A DNA stretch of 64,000 nt from Paenibacillus lignilyticus (GTDB taxonomy: Bacteria; Bacillota; Bacilli; Paenibacillales; Paenibacillaceae), in contig NZ_JAGKSP010000007.1 in NCBI RefSeq assembly GCF_017942085.1, forward strand, positions 239,701-303,700, given 5' to 3'. A model generated the notes under the pieces. That model worked only from the letters and a program-made list of their open reading frames with translations, ran no database searches and was not told the origin of the DNA. Made by a program: the position numbers and the translations under genes. Positions 42,525-50,834 of the stretch are shown here, one piece after another; the stretch's first letter is position 1, and each line of letters starts with the position of its first letter.

Positions 42525-43307
42525 ATGAGCTTATATTTGAAATATATGAAAATCATCCTGAAATCGGAGCTGCAGTACCGAGTATCCTTCCTGCTTCTAA
42601 CGCTGGGACAATGTTTGACCCCGTTTACGACGTTCGCCGGCGTGTATTTTATGTTTGAGCGGTTCGGCCAGCTGAAAGGGTGGAGCTTCTACGAGGTCGT
42701 GCTCTGTTTTGCCGTGACGCAAATGGCGTTCTCGTTTACGGAATGCTTCGGAAGAGGGTTTGATACGTTCTCCAGCCTGGTCGTGAGCGGAGACTTCGAC
42801 CGATTGCTGGTTCGCCCTCGGGGCACGGTCATTCAAGTATTCGGCTCTCGGTTCGAATTCGCCCGGATAGGCCGGCTGCTGCTGAGTGCTGCCGTGTTGA
42901 TCTGGGCCGCAGGCAATTTAGAAGTGGATTGGACGCTGCTTAAGGGGATTACACTAGTATTGATGGTGGTGAGCGGGATCGTGATCTTCACGGGGATCTT
43001 TATCCTCGCTGCTTCGGTCAGCTTCTGGACGGTACAAGGGCTGGAGATTGCCAATATCTTCACGGACGGCGGACGCGAAATGACGCAGTACCCGCTGAAT
43101 ATCTATCACAAATGGGTGAAGAGGTTATTCACCTTCGTCATCCCGTTCGGCTGCGTGAACTACCTGCCGCTGCTGTACATTCTGGGCAGAGAAGGCGGCG
43201 ATCACCCGCTATACGCGGCGGTGCCGCTGGCGGGATTCCTATTCCTCGTTCCTTGCTTGCTCGTCTGGCGAGTAGGCGTAAGGCATTATCGGTCAACGGG
43301 GTCTTAG
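42525..43307 (+). CDS. ABC-2 permease (ABC2_membrane_6 family), second
   Basis: 260-residue partner permease, about six helices, with SELQYRVSFLLLTLGQ, SGDFDRLLVRPRGTVIQVF and FVIPFGCVNYLPLLYILG. Its AGGAGG is 5 bp from the ATG and it starts 9 bp after the first permease. A two-way terminator follows. Confidence 0.88.
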   Translation: MSLYLKYMKIILKSELQYRVSFLLLTLGQCLTPFTTFAGVYFMFERFGQLKGWSFYEVVLCFAVTQMAFSFTECFGRGFDTFSSLVVSGDFDRLLVRPRGTVIQVFGSRFEFARIGRLLLSAAVLIWAAGNLEVDWTLLKGITLVLMVVSGIVIFTGIFILAASVSFWTVQGLEIANIFTDGGREMTQYPLNIYHKWVKRLFTFVIPFGCVNYLPLLYILGREGGDHPLYAAVPLAGFLFLVPCLLVWRVGVRHYRSTGS

Positions 43308-43347
43308 GCGAGCGACGGGTCGGCAGCTGGTGTGCGGCGTACGATAG

Positions 43348-43463
43348 GGTACCGGTTACCGCACATGGGCATCCATCGACGAAAAAAAGCCCATGAACGG
43401 TACCTGCTGCCGCTCATGGGCTTTTTCCAATGCAATGCAAGGCAAGAACGGTACCGGTTACCG
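43348..43463. repeat. 14-bp direct repeats flanking a two-way terminator
   Basis: GGTACCGGTTACCG occurs at 43348-43361 and 43450-43463, on either side of the terminator, and a shorter ACGGTACC lies in its loop. The right copy overlaps the 3' end of the MOSC gene. The meaning is unknown. Confidence 0.45.
43382..43430. terminator. Two-way terminator between ABC-2 and MOSC genes
   Basis: A 13-bp perfect stem AAAAAGCCCATGA / TCATGGGCTTTTT (43384-43396 with 43414-43426) with A and T runs on the two sides. It serves the convergent genes on both strands. Confidence 0.88.
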
Positions 43464-44192
43464 TTCCAAGTATACCGCATCCCCAACCTGCACCTGCCCG
43501 GCTTGCTTCACCGAAGCATAGACGCCGAAATTGAGCTTAAACTGTTCATTCACCGTACGCAGCAGCGAAGCATCACGCTCAAGCGTCTCGGGGTCGATCG
43601 TAATCAAGGAGCAGCGATCGCAGAATAGATCCGCTTGCAGCCGCGCGCTTCCAACCGATAGCTGCTTATTCAGCCATTCGTATTCATCCGGCGCATAGTC
43701 ATCCAGAGTCACGAGCAGATTCGCCCGGAAACGGAGCGGGTCGAGCGGTTTTCCCCACATCGCTTCGAGCTTGCGAAGCGAGGAGTCCGTAATAAGGAGG
43801 ATGCTGGCGGCATCGACGGCAAGCAGATCGAGCGACTGCGGCGTATGAGCGAGCAGGCTCAGCTTCTGCTTGGAGTAGGGTTGAATCTCATCCAGCAGGG
43901 CATCGTCCCATTGCAATGAACGGCCATCCGGCGCCGTAATACGCAATCCGGCAAAATGGTCCGTTGCTTCCGCATCGACCTCCAATGCAGCTCTATAGTG
44001 CAGCATCGCAGGCGCGGTTCTGGCTGTGAAATAGCGATCCCAGCCCTCCTTCGTCTCATCGATGAAGGCATGCGAGCGATCCCCGTACAAGCCGTACGTC
44101 TCGATTCGGCTGCTTTGGAGCGCCTCTCCTCCAAAGGATTTAACGGGAAAGCGATTGATTGCGGTAATGGTTCCAATACGAGTTTGCGTCAC
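43458..44192 (-). CDS. MOSC-domain protein
   Basis: 244-residue protein with MOSC N-terminal beta-barrel (ITAINRFPVKSFGGEALQSS, LYGDRSHAFID) and MOSC domain (PLRFRANLLVT, LFCDRCSLITIDPETL). Cys in the CDRC segment fits the molybdenum-cofactor sulfurtransferase-like group, which uses a conserved Cys. Related proteins reduce N-hydroxylated compounds or carry sulfur; the precise role is unknown. Confidence 0.88.
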   Translation of the reverse strand: MTQTRIGTITAINRFPVKSFGGEALQSSRIETYGLYGDRSHAFIDETKEGWDRYFTARTAPAMLHYRAALEVDAEATDHFAGLRITAPDGRSLQWDDALLDEIQPYSKQKLSLLAHTPQSLDLLAVDAASILLITDSSLRKLEAMWGKPLDPLRFRANLLVTLDDYAPDEYEWLNKQLSVGSARLQADLFCDRCSLITIDPETLERDASLLRTVNEQFKLNFGVYASVKQAGQVQVGDAVYLER

Positions 44193-44304
44193 AAGAAGAG
44201 CCTCTTTTCATAAGCGTCAGTTAGCTATGCCATATGTATTCCCATTTGTCACCATTATAGACGGGCGCGATCAATCTGTCACAAAACCCGGGCTTTACGA
44301 GCAT

Positions 44305-44350
44305 AACAAAAGCTGTCCCTGACGTCATAGTCATACGTTCGGGACAGCCA
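44305..44350 (-). terminator. Terminator of the YmaF gene
   Basis: GCTGTCCC (44312-44319) pairs with GGGACAGC (44341-44348) around a 21-base loop. On the minus strand the stem ends in TTTTG, just beyond the YmaF stop. Confidence 0.7.
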
Positions 44351-44357
44351 ATCTGAA

Positions 44358-44714
44358 TTATTGGAGTGGCGCATCAATTAAAGTGGCAAAGTTGAATCGA
44401 TGGACGTGACCATCGGCCAGGGTTGTTTTTCCCATTACAAAATGAACATGTTTCCCGTTTCCAACGGGAATTGCAGGACCAGTCGTGATCTTCTTTAACT
44501 TGTGGAAATGACCGAAGAAATCGGTTCTGGTCAGATCGATCTCATGCACGTGACTGTTTCCGGATTTAATCGCTTGGCCGGTTACGCCTGCGAATCGATG
44601 GTTGTGGCGATCGTCGCCTTCTTCAGCTAATTTGGTGCTGCCCTCGAATTCATGGTCATGCCTTTGTGCACGCCTGCAGGTCGCTGCTCTCTTAAAGGAT
44701 CGTTTCCTCTGCAT
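44358..44714 (-). CDS. YmaF-family histidine-rich protein
   Basis: 118-residue YmaF-type protein with regularly spaced His pairs: RHDHEFEG, DRHNHRFAG, NSHVHEIDL, GHFHKLKK, KHVHFVMG and DGHVHRF. Six H-x-H or HxxH blocks suggest metal binding, but the function of the family is unknown. The frame continues upstream to 44885, but GGGAGG lies 8 bp before the ATG at 44714, which sets the start. Confidence 0.82.
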   Translation of the reverse strand: MQRKRSFKRAATCRRAQRHDHEFEGSTKLAEEGDDRHNHRFAGVTGQAIKSGNSHVHEIDLTRTDFFGHFHKLKKITTGPAIPVGNGKHVHFVMGKTTLADGHVHRFNFATLIDAPLQ

Positions 44715-44814
44715 GGGTTCCGCCTCCCTTGGTAAGGTGACTTCTCCACATGCTATTAATTTAGTCGGCAGGAGGTGTTGGGCATCTGCAGTTATACAGC
44801 CGGCGTTGCAGAGG

Positions 44815-45138
44815 TTACCCGAAAGGAGGCGGAAACACAGGGAAATCGGGACTGACGTTAAACGTAATATTATACTCATTTGCATCCCAAGTTATCAGCT
44901 TGCCTGTCATGACGTCGAAGTCTGCGAAAATATTAGCAAACGTGAATAGCTGACCGCCTAGGAGTTCAACCGTGCGAAGCACGTAAAGCTGCTGCGCGGA
45001 AGGGCCATCTGACGAATTCAGCGCAAACGACACCTCAAGCTGCAAACTAACAGGATCAGTGCCATAGTTGAACACGCGCACGTCGAAGGTTTGAAAGAGC
45101 CGATCCTCATTTTCAACAATAAACGGAATGATAGCCAT
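44815..45138 (-). CDS. Small beta-rich protein of unknown function upstream of YmaF
   Basis: 107-residue protein, not recognised. It consists of alternating beta-like segments (DRLFQTFDVRVFNYG, VSLQLEVSFAL, LRTVELLGGQLFTF) and ends in a Pro-rich tail. No signal peptide or cysteines are present. AGGTG stands 6-7 bp before the ATG. It lies 100 bp upstream of ymaF on the same strand and may be transcribed with it. Confidence 0.6.
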   Translation of the reverse strand: MAIIPFIVENEDRLFQTFDVRVFNYGTDPVSLQLEVSFALNSSDGPSAQQLYVLRTVELLGGQLFTFANIFADFDVMTGKLITWDANEYNITFNVSPDFPVFPPPFG

Positions 45139-45237
45139 GTTTATCACCTACTTACTTGTTTAATAGAATAGTATATGAGAATAGAAAACGGAAAGTTCGG
45201 ACAAGTGTTCGAACAGAAGGCGGGAGAGGGGAAGAGG

Positions 45238-46152
45238 ATGCGGCACAATTTCTTGATTGGGCAATATGGGGGCTTTAATGAGGCGAAATACCGGAGAGAT
45301 TTTGGCGAGGGATTCTATGGGATAGAGGCCTGCTTATTTCAACAGGAGCCTGACATCGAAAGGCTCCGGCTGCAGTCGAAACAAGATGACTTCCGGATCG
45401 GTGTTCATTTCCCGCTGCGAGCAGGCAGCTCACGTGTACGGGACGCGCTGTTCCTAGCAAAGGACGAAGCCGTGAGGCAGCAAGCCTTCGCGCGGGTGCA
45501 ACAAGAGCTTGATTACCTGGCAACCGCGATTCAGCCGAGCTATGTGTTATTCCATTATCCCAAACCCGTTATCTTAGAGGATCGGGTGAACTGGGGACGG
45601 TGGCATTTTGAGGACCCCAGTGAATATGTTTTCGAGTCCGAGTATCCTGTTGAGCTGTTTCAAGAGAGAAGCGAAGTGTTGTTTGAATGGCTGGCCCGTA
45701 TAGGGCAGGAGTACAAATTCGTGCCGGTGCTTGAGCTTGATGCGCTGAACGGATATGTGACGACGAAGCGGGATATTTTGGAGCGGCTGCTCATGAAGCA
45801 CAACACCATCAAGCTTTGTCTGGATACAGCCAGGCTGTACATACAGGAGAGGATAGATCCTTACTTCGATGCCAGAGCGGTCATTGAGCGATATGCCGGC
45901 TATGCGGAGTTGATTCATTTGTCCACATTGCGCATAGAGGAGAGCGGTGAACGCAAGCAAACACGCTACCCGGTCTTGCCCCATCTGGATCCAAGCGAAG
46001 GCTGGGCGCCGATCGAGGATTATATGCGAATCATTGGCAGGCATAATCCGAACGTGAAAATCATGTTCGAGCATCGATCGGAACAAGTGAGCGACGAGGA
46101 GCTGGCAGCTTGCTACAGCTGGGTAGAGGAGCTGCTGCGAGGCTCTGTCTAA
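45238..46152 (+). CDS. Xylose-isomerase-like TIM-barrel protein
   Basis: 304-residue protein of the sugar-phosphate isomerase/AP-endonuclease-2 TIM-barrel fold. It shows FYGIEACLF, IGVHFPLRAG, YVLFHYPKP, VPVLELDAL, IKLCLDTARLYIQ, ELIHLSTLRIEESG and VKIMFEHRS, with likely metal-ligand Glu, Asp and His at strand ends. I begin at the ATG at 45238, which follows a purine-rich AGAGGGGAAGAGG; an earlier ATG at 45175 has no ribosome site. The substrate is unknown. It lies just upstream of the GH51 gene but with its own gap. Confidence 0.78.
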   Translation: MRHNFLIGQYGGFNEAKYRRDFGEGFYGIEACLFQQEPDIERLRLQSKQDDFRIGVHFPLRAGSSRVRDALFLAKDEAVRQQAFARVQQELDYLATAIQPSYVLFHYPKPVILEDRVNWGRWHFEDPSEYVFESEYPVELFQERSEVLFEWLARIGQEYKFVPVLELDALNGYVTTKRDILERLLMKHNTIKLCLDTARLYIQERIDPYFDARAVIERYAGYAELIHLSTLRIEESGERKQTRYPVLPHLDPSEGWAPIEDYMRIIGRHNPNVKIMFEHRSEQVSDEELAACYSWVEELLRGSV

Positions 46153-46229
46153 CCGAATAATAAAATACATTGAAATGCGGAGCGTCTTATTGTTTAATGG
46201 AACTAAGATGAATTGTTGTTTTATTACTT

Positions 46230-46249
46230 GATTAATGTTTTTATTAATC
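46230..46249. promoter_or_regulatory. GATTAAT-N6-ATTAATC inverted repeat before GH51
   Basis: A 7-bp inverted repeat with 6-bp spacer, 40 bp before the GH51 start, placed as an operator would be. It does not resemble the known AraR box (ATTTGTACGTACAAAT), so the binding protein is unknown. Confidence 0.4.
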
Positions 46250-46289
46250 CATCTAAATCCGAATCCATAACAAGGAGATGTCTATCCGC

Positions 46290-47786
46290 ATGACGAACCG
46301 CACTGTCATCAACACAGACCGCAGCAAGGGAAGCATTAACCGCAATATTTACGGCCATTTCTCCGAGCATTTGGGCCGCTGTATTTATGAAGGAATTTGG
46401 GTGGGCGAGGATTCGGATATTCCCAATACGCAGGGGATTCGCAATGATGTCTTGGAAGCGCTTCGCAAATTAAACCTGCCTGTGCTGCGCTGGCCGGGCG
46501 GCTGTTTTGCCGATGAATACCACTGGAGAGACGGCATCGGACCGCGGGAGACGCGTAAACGGATGATCAACACGCACTGGGGCGGCGTTGTGGAGAACAA
46601 CCATTTCGGCACGCATGAGTTCCTTCTGCTCTGCGAGCTGCTTGGCTGCGAGCCTTATATCAATGGCAACGTAGGCAGCGGGACGGTCCAGGAGATGCAG
46701 GAGTGGGTCGAGTATATGACGTTCGACGGGGAGTCGCCGATGGCCAATGAGCGGCAGGCAAACGGACGCGAGGAGCCTTGGAAGGTCAGTTACTTCGGCG
46801 TTGGCAATGAGAACTGGGGCTGCGGCGGCAACATGCGTCCGGAGTATTATGCGGATCTCTACAGACGCTACCAGACTTACGTGCGTAACTACGGCGATAA
46901 CCGAATCTTCCGCATCGCGTGCGGCGCCAGCGATTTCGATTACAATTGGACCGAGGTGCTGATGCGGGAAGCGGCTCGTTTCATGGACGGCTTGACGCTC
47001 CATTATTATACGATTCCGCACAACTGGCAGCGGAAGGGTTCAGCCACCGATTTTGAAACGTCCGAATGGTTCGAAACGCTGCGCAAGGCGCTGGTGATGG
47101 ACGAGCTCGTTCAGAAGCACAGCACCATTATGGATAAGTACGACCCGCAGAAGCGGATCAGTCTCATCGTGGATGAGTGGGGCACTTGGTACGATGTGGA
47201 GCCGGGCACGAACCCGGGATTCCTCTATCAGCAAAATACGATGCGCGACGCGCTTGTAGCCGCAGCCACGCTGCATATTTTCCACAATCACTGTGACCGG
47301 GTGCGGATGGCGAACATCGCTCAGACCGTCAATGTGCTGCAAGCCGTCATTCTGACGGAAGGCGCGCGGATGACGGTTACGCCGACTTACCACGTCTTCG
47401 ACATGTTCCAAGTTCACCATGACGCAGAAGCGCTCGATATCAACCATCAAGCGGCTTCCTACAGCCTGAACGGGGCTTCGATTCCGCAGACAAGTGTATC
47501 CGCCTCGCGCGGCAAGGATGGGGTAATCCATGTCAGCCTATGTAATTTGAGCCATGATGAGCCGGCGGAAATCACATTAGAGCTGAGAGGCCTGACGCAG
47601 CAAACCATCGGCGCTTTGTCGCTCAGCGGAACATTGCTGCAAGGCAATGCGCTGAACGCTCATAATACAGTGGAGCAGCCGGAAGAGGTTAGTCCCTCGG
47701 AGCTGACGTCTATTGAGCAGCATGAAGACGGCACCATTCGCGTGACGTTGCCGCCCGCTTCAGTAGCGGTGCTTCGTGCAGGCTAA
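46290..47786 (+). CDS. abfA: Intracellular alpha-L-arabinofuranosidase, GH51
   Basis: Retaining arabinofuranosidase (498 residues) with TIM barrel and C-terminal beta-sandwich. Acid/base Glu174 lies in GVGNENWGCGG and nucleophile Glu296 in LIVDEWGTW; RWPGGCFADEYHWRDGIGP and NIYGHFSEHLGRCIYEG are classic family blocks. The AAGGAG site abuts an ATG at 46278 and so points to the ATG at 46290 as start. No signal peptide. It complements the GH43 enzymes at the other end of the window for arabinose release, though 30 kb away. Confidence 0.93.
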   Translation: MTNRTVINTDRSKGSINRNIYGHFSEHLGRCIYEGIWVGEDSDIPNTQGIRNDVLEALRKLNLPVLRWPGGCFADEYHWRDGIGPRETRKRMINTHWGGVVENNHFGTHEFLLLCELLGCEPYINGNVGSGTVQEMQEWVEYMTFDGESPMANERQANGREEPWKVSYFGVGNENWGCGGNMRPEYYADLYRRYQTYVRNYGDNRIFRIACGASDFDYNWTEVLMREAARFMDGLTLHYYTIPHNWQRKGSATDFETSEWFETLRKALVMDELVQKHSTIMDKYDPQKRISLIVDEWGTWYDVEPGTNPGFLYQQNTMRDALVAAATLHIFHNHCDRVRMANIAQTVNVLQAVILTEGARMTVTPTYHVFDMFQVHHDAEALDINHQAASYSLNGASIPQTSVSASRGKDGVIHVSLCNLSHDEPAEITLELRGLTQQTIGALSLSGTLLQGNALNAHNTVEQPEEVSPSELTSIEQHEDGTIRVTLPPASVAVLRAG

Positions 47787-48067
47787 TGCGTATGGAGACT
47801 GAAGCGCATAGACAAGAAGGCTGCAAAGGCTGCAGCGCATCGGTGCATGTGGAGGAAGCGCAGCTGCAGCGGATTCTGAGCAAGCTGGCGCTGCATCCCG
47901 GCGACTGTGTCCCGGACGCGCAGTATGAGGACAGACTCTCGAATTGTGAAGGGTGCTCTTCGCTTCAATATGGCACAACCTGCGCGCACTGCGGCTGCTT
48001 CGTGAAGGTTCGCGCGAAACTTGCGGCGAAGGGATGTCCGCATCCAAGCGGTTCGAGATGGATATAG
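47786..48067 (+). CDS. DUF6171-type small cysteine-rich protein
   Basis: 93-residue protein with probable zinc-binding cysteines: CKGC near residue 13, then CEGC and CAHCGC (LSNCEGCSSLQYGTTCAHCG). The pattern with ILSKLALHPGDCVPD fits the DUF6171 family. Its ATG shares one base with the abfA stop (TAATG), so it is probably translated by reinitiation. Function unknown. Confidence 0.75.
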   Translation: MRMETEAHRQEGCKGCSASVHVEEAQLQRILSKLALHPGDCVPDAQYEDRLSNCEGCSSLQYGTTCAHCGCFVKVRAKLAAKGCPHPSGSRWI

Positions 48068-48071
48068 CAAG

Positions 48072-48117
48072 AGAAAGACCCGAGGCGGCTCGAGCAGAGC
48101 CGTTTCGGGTCTTCTTT
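48072..48117 (+). terminator. Terminator of abfA-DUF6171 unit
   Basis: AAGACCCGA pairs with TCGGGTCTT, with an inner CGGCTC/GAGCCG stem, followed by CTTT. Confidence 0.8.
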
Positions 48118-48226
48118 GTCCATCAGGCTGAAATCGGATTGCCTTTATCCGGCGTCTGTCATATGCTAAAATCTACTGCCGGCTAATAGAGGAACGAATC
48201 CTTATCAATGGAGAGGTGGAACGATT

Positions 48227-49081
48227 ATGGAACTCACTTCAGTATCGGTAAAAGGGGTTAGCCCCTGGAATGAGGATGCGATTATTCGCAATGAAGATCT
48301 CCGGCTGCTTGGCGTTATTGATGGAGCAACTTCACTAGTCCCGTACAAAGGACCCGGTGGAGAAAGCGGCGGCTACTTAGCTGCGCAGCTGGTGGCTCGG
48401 ACATGCAATGAAGCTACAGCTGCAGAGGGGAATTCAGATTTGCTGATGAGCCTGCTCTCTCGTGCCAACACGGCGCTGCGAGCCGCTATGGTAGACGCGG
48501 GCATATCGCCGGAGAAGAAGGAAGCTGTATGGAATGCATGTGCTGCATTGGTGCGTGTTCAGCCCAAATGGATTGATTTTGCCCAATTAGGCGACTGTAT
48601 GCTGGCTGTCTATTACACGGACGGTACCATACGGATTGTTACGAACGATCAATTGGCGCATGTGGACGATCGGACCAAAGCGGTATGGGCACAAGGCGTC
48701 GCGGAAGGACTGACAACGCGCGAAGCGCTGTGGGAATATAGCAAGCCGGTTATTATAGCGGGACGCGAAGTGGCTAACACGCTTGGCGGCTACGGCGTTA
48801 TTAACGGTGATCCGACGTTCGGCGATTATGCGGAGTTCGGCCGAATCAGCCGGACGAATGTGAAGTCGCTGCTGCTCTTTACCGATGGGCTCTATATTCC
48901 GAAGCCGCCGGGAGAGCCGGACAAGGACAGCGCCGTGGAGATTGCGTCGCTTGTCCGTGAAATGGGCCTGCCCCGTTATATCGAGTGGCTGACGGAGCTC
49001 GAAGAGTCCGATCCGGATTGCACCCGCTTCCCGCGCGTGAAGAAATCCGATGATAAAACTGCGCTTTGGATCGATTTGTAG
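48227..49081 (+). CDS. PP2C-like protein phosphatase
   Basis: 284-residue protein with PP2C metal-binding motifs: NEDA near residue 16, VIDGATS near 36, IDFAQLGDCMLAVY, LLFTDGLY, and DDKTALWIDL at the C terminus in place of the usual DN(I/V)T. It is a stand-alone cytoplasmic phosphatase-type domain. Partner and target are unknown. GGAGAGG precedes the ATG. Confidence 0.8.
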   Translation: MELTSVSVKGVSPWNEDAIIRNEDLRLLGVIDGATSLVPYKGPGGESGGYLAAQLVARTCNEATAAEGNSDLLMSLLSRANTALRAAMVDAGISPEKKEAVWNACAALVRVQPKWIDFAQLGDCMLAVYYTDGTIRIVTNDQLAHVDDRTKAVWAQGVAEGLTTREALWEYSKPVIIAGREVANTLGGYGVINGDPTFGDYAEFGRISRTNVKSLLLFTDGLYIPKPPGEPDKDSAVEIASLVREMGLPRYIEWLTELEESDPDCTRFPRVKKSDDKTALWIDL

Positions 49082-49121
49082 CTGCTGCGTCATCGATTGC
49101 CACATCGACTAGAAACATTGA

Positions 49122-49994
49122 CTAGAAGCCGTGCTCTGCGGCGTAGCGGCCCCAGTGCGGACGGCTGCCATCCGCATCTGCGAAGCCGTATTCCTCGGAC
49201 AGGTCCCATGAGGTCAAAGCTTGGCCGCTTCGCGCCAGCACATTCGGATCGGATGCGAGCGCGGCAGCAGCTTGACCGACGAGAGCAGGCGTTTCCGATT
49301 GGAGAAAATGAGGGTCCTGAGCAGCGGCTTCCCGCCAATTGCTCTCCTGCACGCCGAAGTGATCCAGCATCGCCTCGGAACGAAGAAAGCCCGGCGTTAA
49401 GGCAACCGCGGCGATGTTATGCGGGCGGAGGTCGGCCGCCATCGCTTGCGCAAGGTGGATGACGGAGATCTTAGCTAAACTATAGTAGAGATTGCCTCGG
49501 TATCGATAATCATAGCCGTCGGTAATTTCGATGATGAGTCCGCCTGAGCCATGTGCAATCATCAGCGGTGCAGCATAGTAGCTGGCCATCATATGCGTGT
49601 GGACGCCGCGCTGCTGAATGAGCAGGCCGTTGTGCAGCGAGTGCTCCCAGAACGGCTCATGCCATACCGTAAGGGGATCGCCGCCCCATATATCATTCAC
49701 TTGAATGTCCAGCCGGCCTTGCTGCTCCTCGGCTACACGGGTATAGAGAGCTTTGACATCATCCTCTATCGTATAATCGCAGCGGACGGGTATGCCCTGG
49801 CCGCCGGCCGCGGCGACAAGTTCTGCCGTTTCATCAATGGTTTCGCTGCGCCCCATGTCGGACAAGCTTCCTCGGACGCTGCGTCCGGTGACATAAACGG
49901 TTGCGCCTGCACGACCGAGGGCAATGGCGATGCCGCGTCCTGCGCCTCTTGTCGCTCCCGCGACGACGGCTATTTTTCCTTCAAGCGGTTTCAT
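49122..49994 (-). CDS. Short-chain dehydrogenase/reductase
   Basis: 290-residue NAD(P)-dependent oxidoreductase resembling DHRS1-type members. It has the coenzyme motif GATRGAGRG, the active-site Tyr-x3-Lys in YYSLAK and LRPHNIAAVALTPGFLRSE. The NNAG motif is replaced by NDIWGG, as in this subgroup. It is divergent from the PAP2 gene; a GTCAGT-type inverted repeat lies in the shared gap. Confidence 0.88.
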   Translation of the reverse strand: MKPLEGKIAVVAGATRGAGRGIAIALGRAGATVYVTGRSVRGSLSDMGRSETIDETAELVAAAGGQGIPVRCDYTIEDDVKALYTRVAEEQQGRLDIQVNDIWGGDPLTVWHEPFWEHSLHNGLLIQQRGVHTHMMASYYAAPLMIAHGSGGLIIEITDGYDYRYRGNLYYSLAKISVIHLAQAMAADLRPHNIAAVALTPGFLRSEAMLDHFGVQESNWREAAAQDPHFLQSETPALVGQAAAALASDPNVLARSGQALTSWDLSEEYGFADADGSRPHWGRYAAEHGF

Positions 49995-50061
49995 TTGACT
50001 ATCTTCTCCTTTAAGGGGGCTGGTTGTTGTTGCGTGATAGTATTCAGTCTACCCGATCTTG

Positions 50062-50080
50062 ACTGACAAAGACGGTCAGT
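50062..50080. promoter_or_regulatory. ACTGAC-N7-GTCAGT inverted repeat, TetR-like operator
   Basis: A perfect 6-bp inverted repeat with 7-bp spacer in the 118-bp divergent gap between SDR and PAP2 genes. The symmetry and size are typical of TetR-family operators, but no TetR gene is in the window. Confidence 0.45.
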
Positions 50081-50112
50081 TTCATTTCATAAAAGCGGAG
50101 GTTAATTTCGTA

Positions 50113-50727
50113 ATGTGGTTGATTTTACTTATTCTCGCTATAGCAGGATTTCAGGGACTGTCGATGCTTGTATCCCGGGACAAGCTGAAGCAGTTTGATG
50201 AAACGATTATTTCCGCGGTGCAAGGGCAGGAGAACGATACGTTGACCTCGATCGCCAAGGTTTTCAACAAAATCGGTTCTACCTCCACGATGATACCGCT
50301 GGTATTGATCATTGCAGTGCTCTTCTTCTTTGTATTCAAGCATCGGAAGGAGCTTGTTTTGCTCCTCGGCGGCATGCTGGGCTCCACGCTGCTGAACGAG
50401 CTGCTGAAACCGATTTATAAGCGTGCCCGCCCGGATATTCACCGTCTCGTAGAGCAGCAAGGGTTCAGTTATCCGAGCGGCAATGCGATGGCGGCGTTGA
50501 CCTTCTATTGCCTCATTACTTACTTGCTGTGGCGCCACATTCACCGGAGAAGCTGGCGTATCGCCCTATTGTGCTTTAGTGCGGCGATGATCCTTATTAT
50601 GGGTGTATCCCGCATTTATCTCGGCGTTCATTATCCGTCCGATATTCTGGCCGGCTTCTGGCTAAGCGCATGCTGGGTTGCCTTATGCATCCGATTATTC
50701 CGGAGCTGGGCGCGCACGAACAAGTAG
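50113..50727 (+). CDS. PAP2-superfamily membrane phosphatase
   Basis: 204-residue lipid phosphatase with about six helices. All three catalytic blocks are present: KPIYKRARPDIHR, PSGNAMAAL and SRIYLGVHYPSD. Candidate substrates are undecaprenyl pyrophosphate or phosphatidylglycerol phosphate. The ATG at 50113 follows GGAGG by 11 bp; the upstream extension of the frame lacks a hydrophobic start. Confidence 0.9.
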   Translation: MWLILLILAIAGFQGLSMLVSRDKLKQFDETIISAVQGQENDTLTSIAKVFNKIGSTSTMIPLVLIIAVLFFFVFKHRKELVLLLGGMLGSTLLNELLKPIYKRARPDIHRLVEQQGFSYPSGNAMAALTFYCLITYLLWRHIHRRSWRIALLCFSAAMILIMGVSRIYLGVHYPSDILAGFWLSACWVALCIRLFRSWARTNK

Positions 50728-50834
50728 TCATCTATGCACTGCAGTTAACATTTGGAGCGTTGTCAGTTACTAAACTCTCGTATACTATAATTAGGTATGT
50801 CATCCAAAATGAGAGAATGAAAGTGAGGCTTCCT

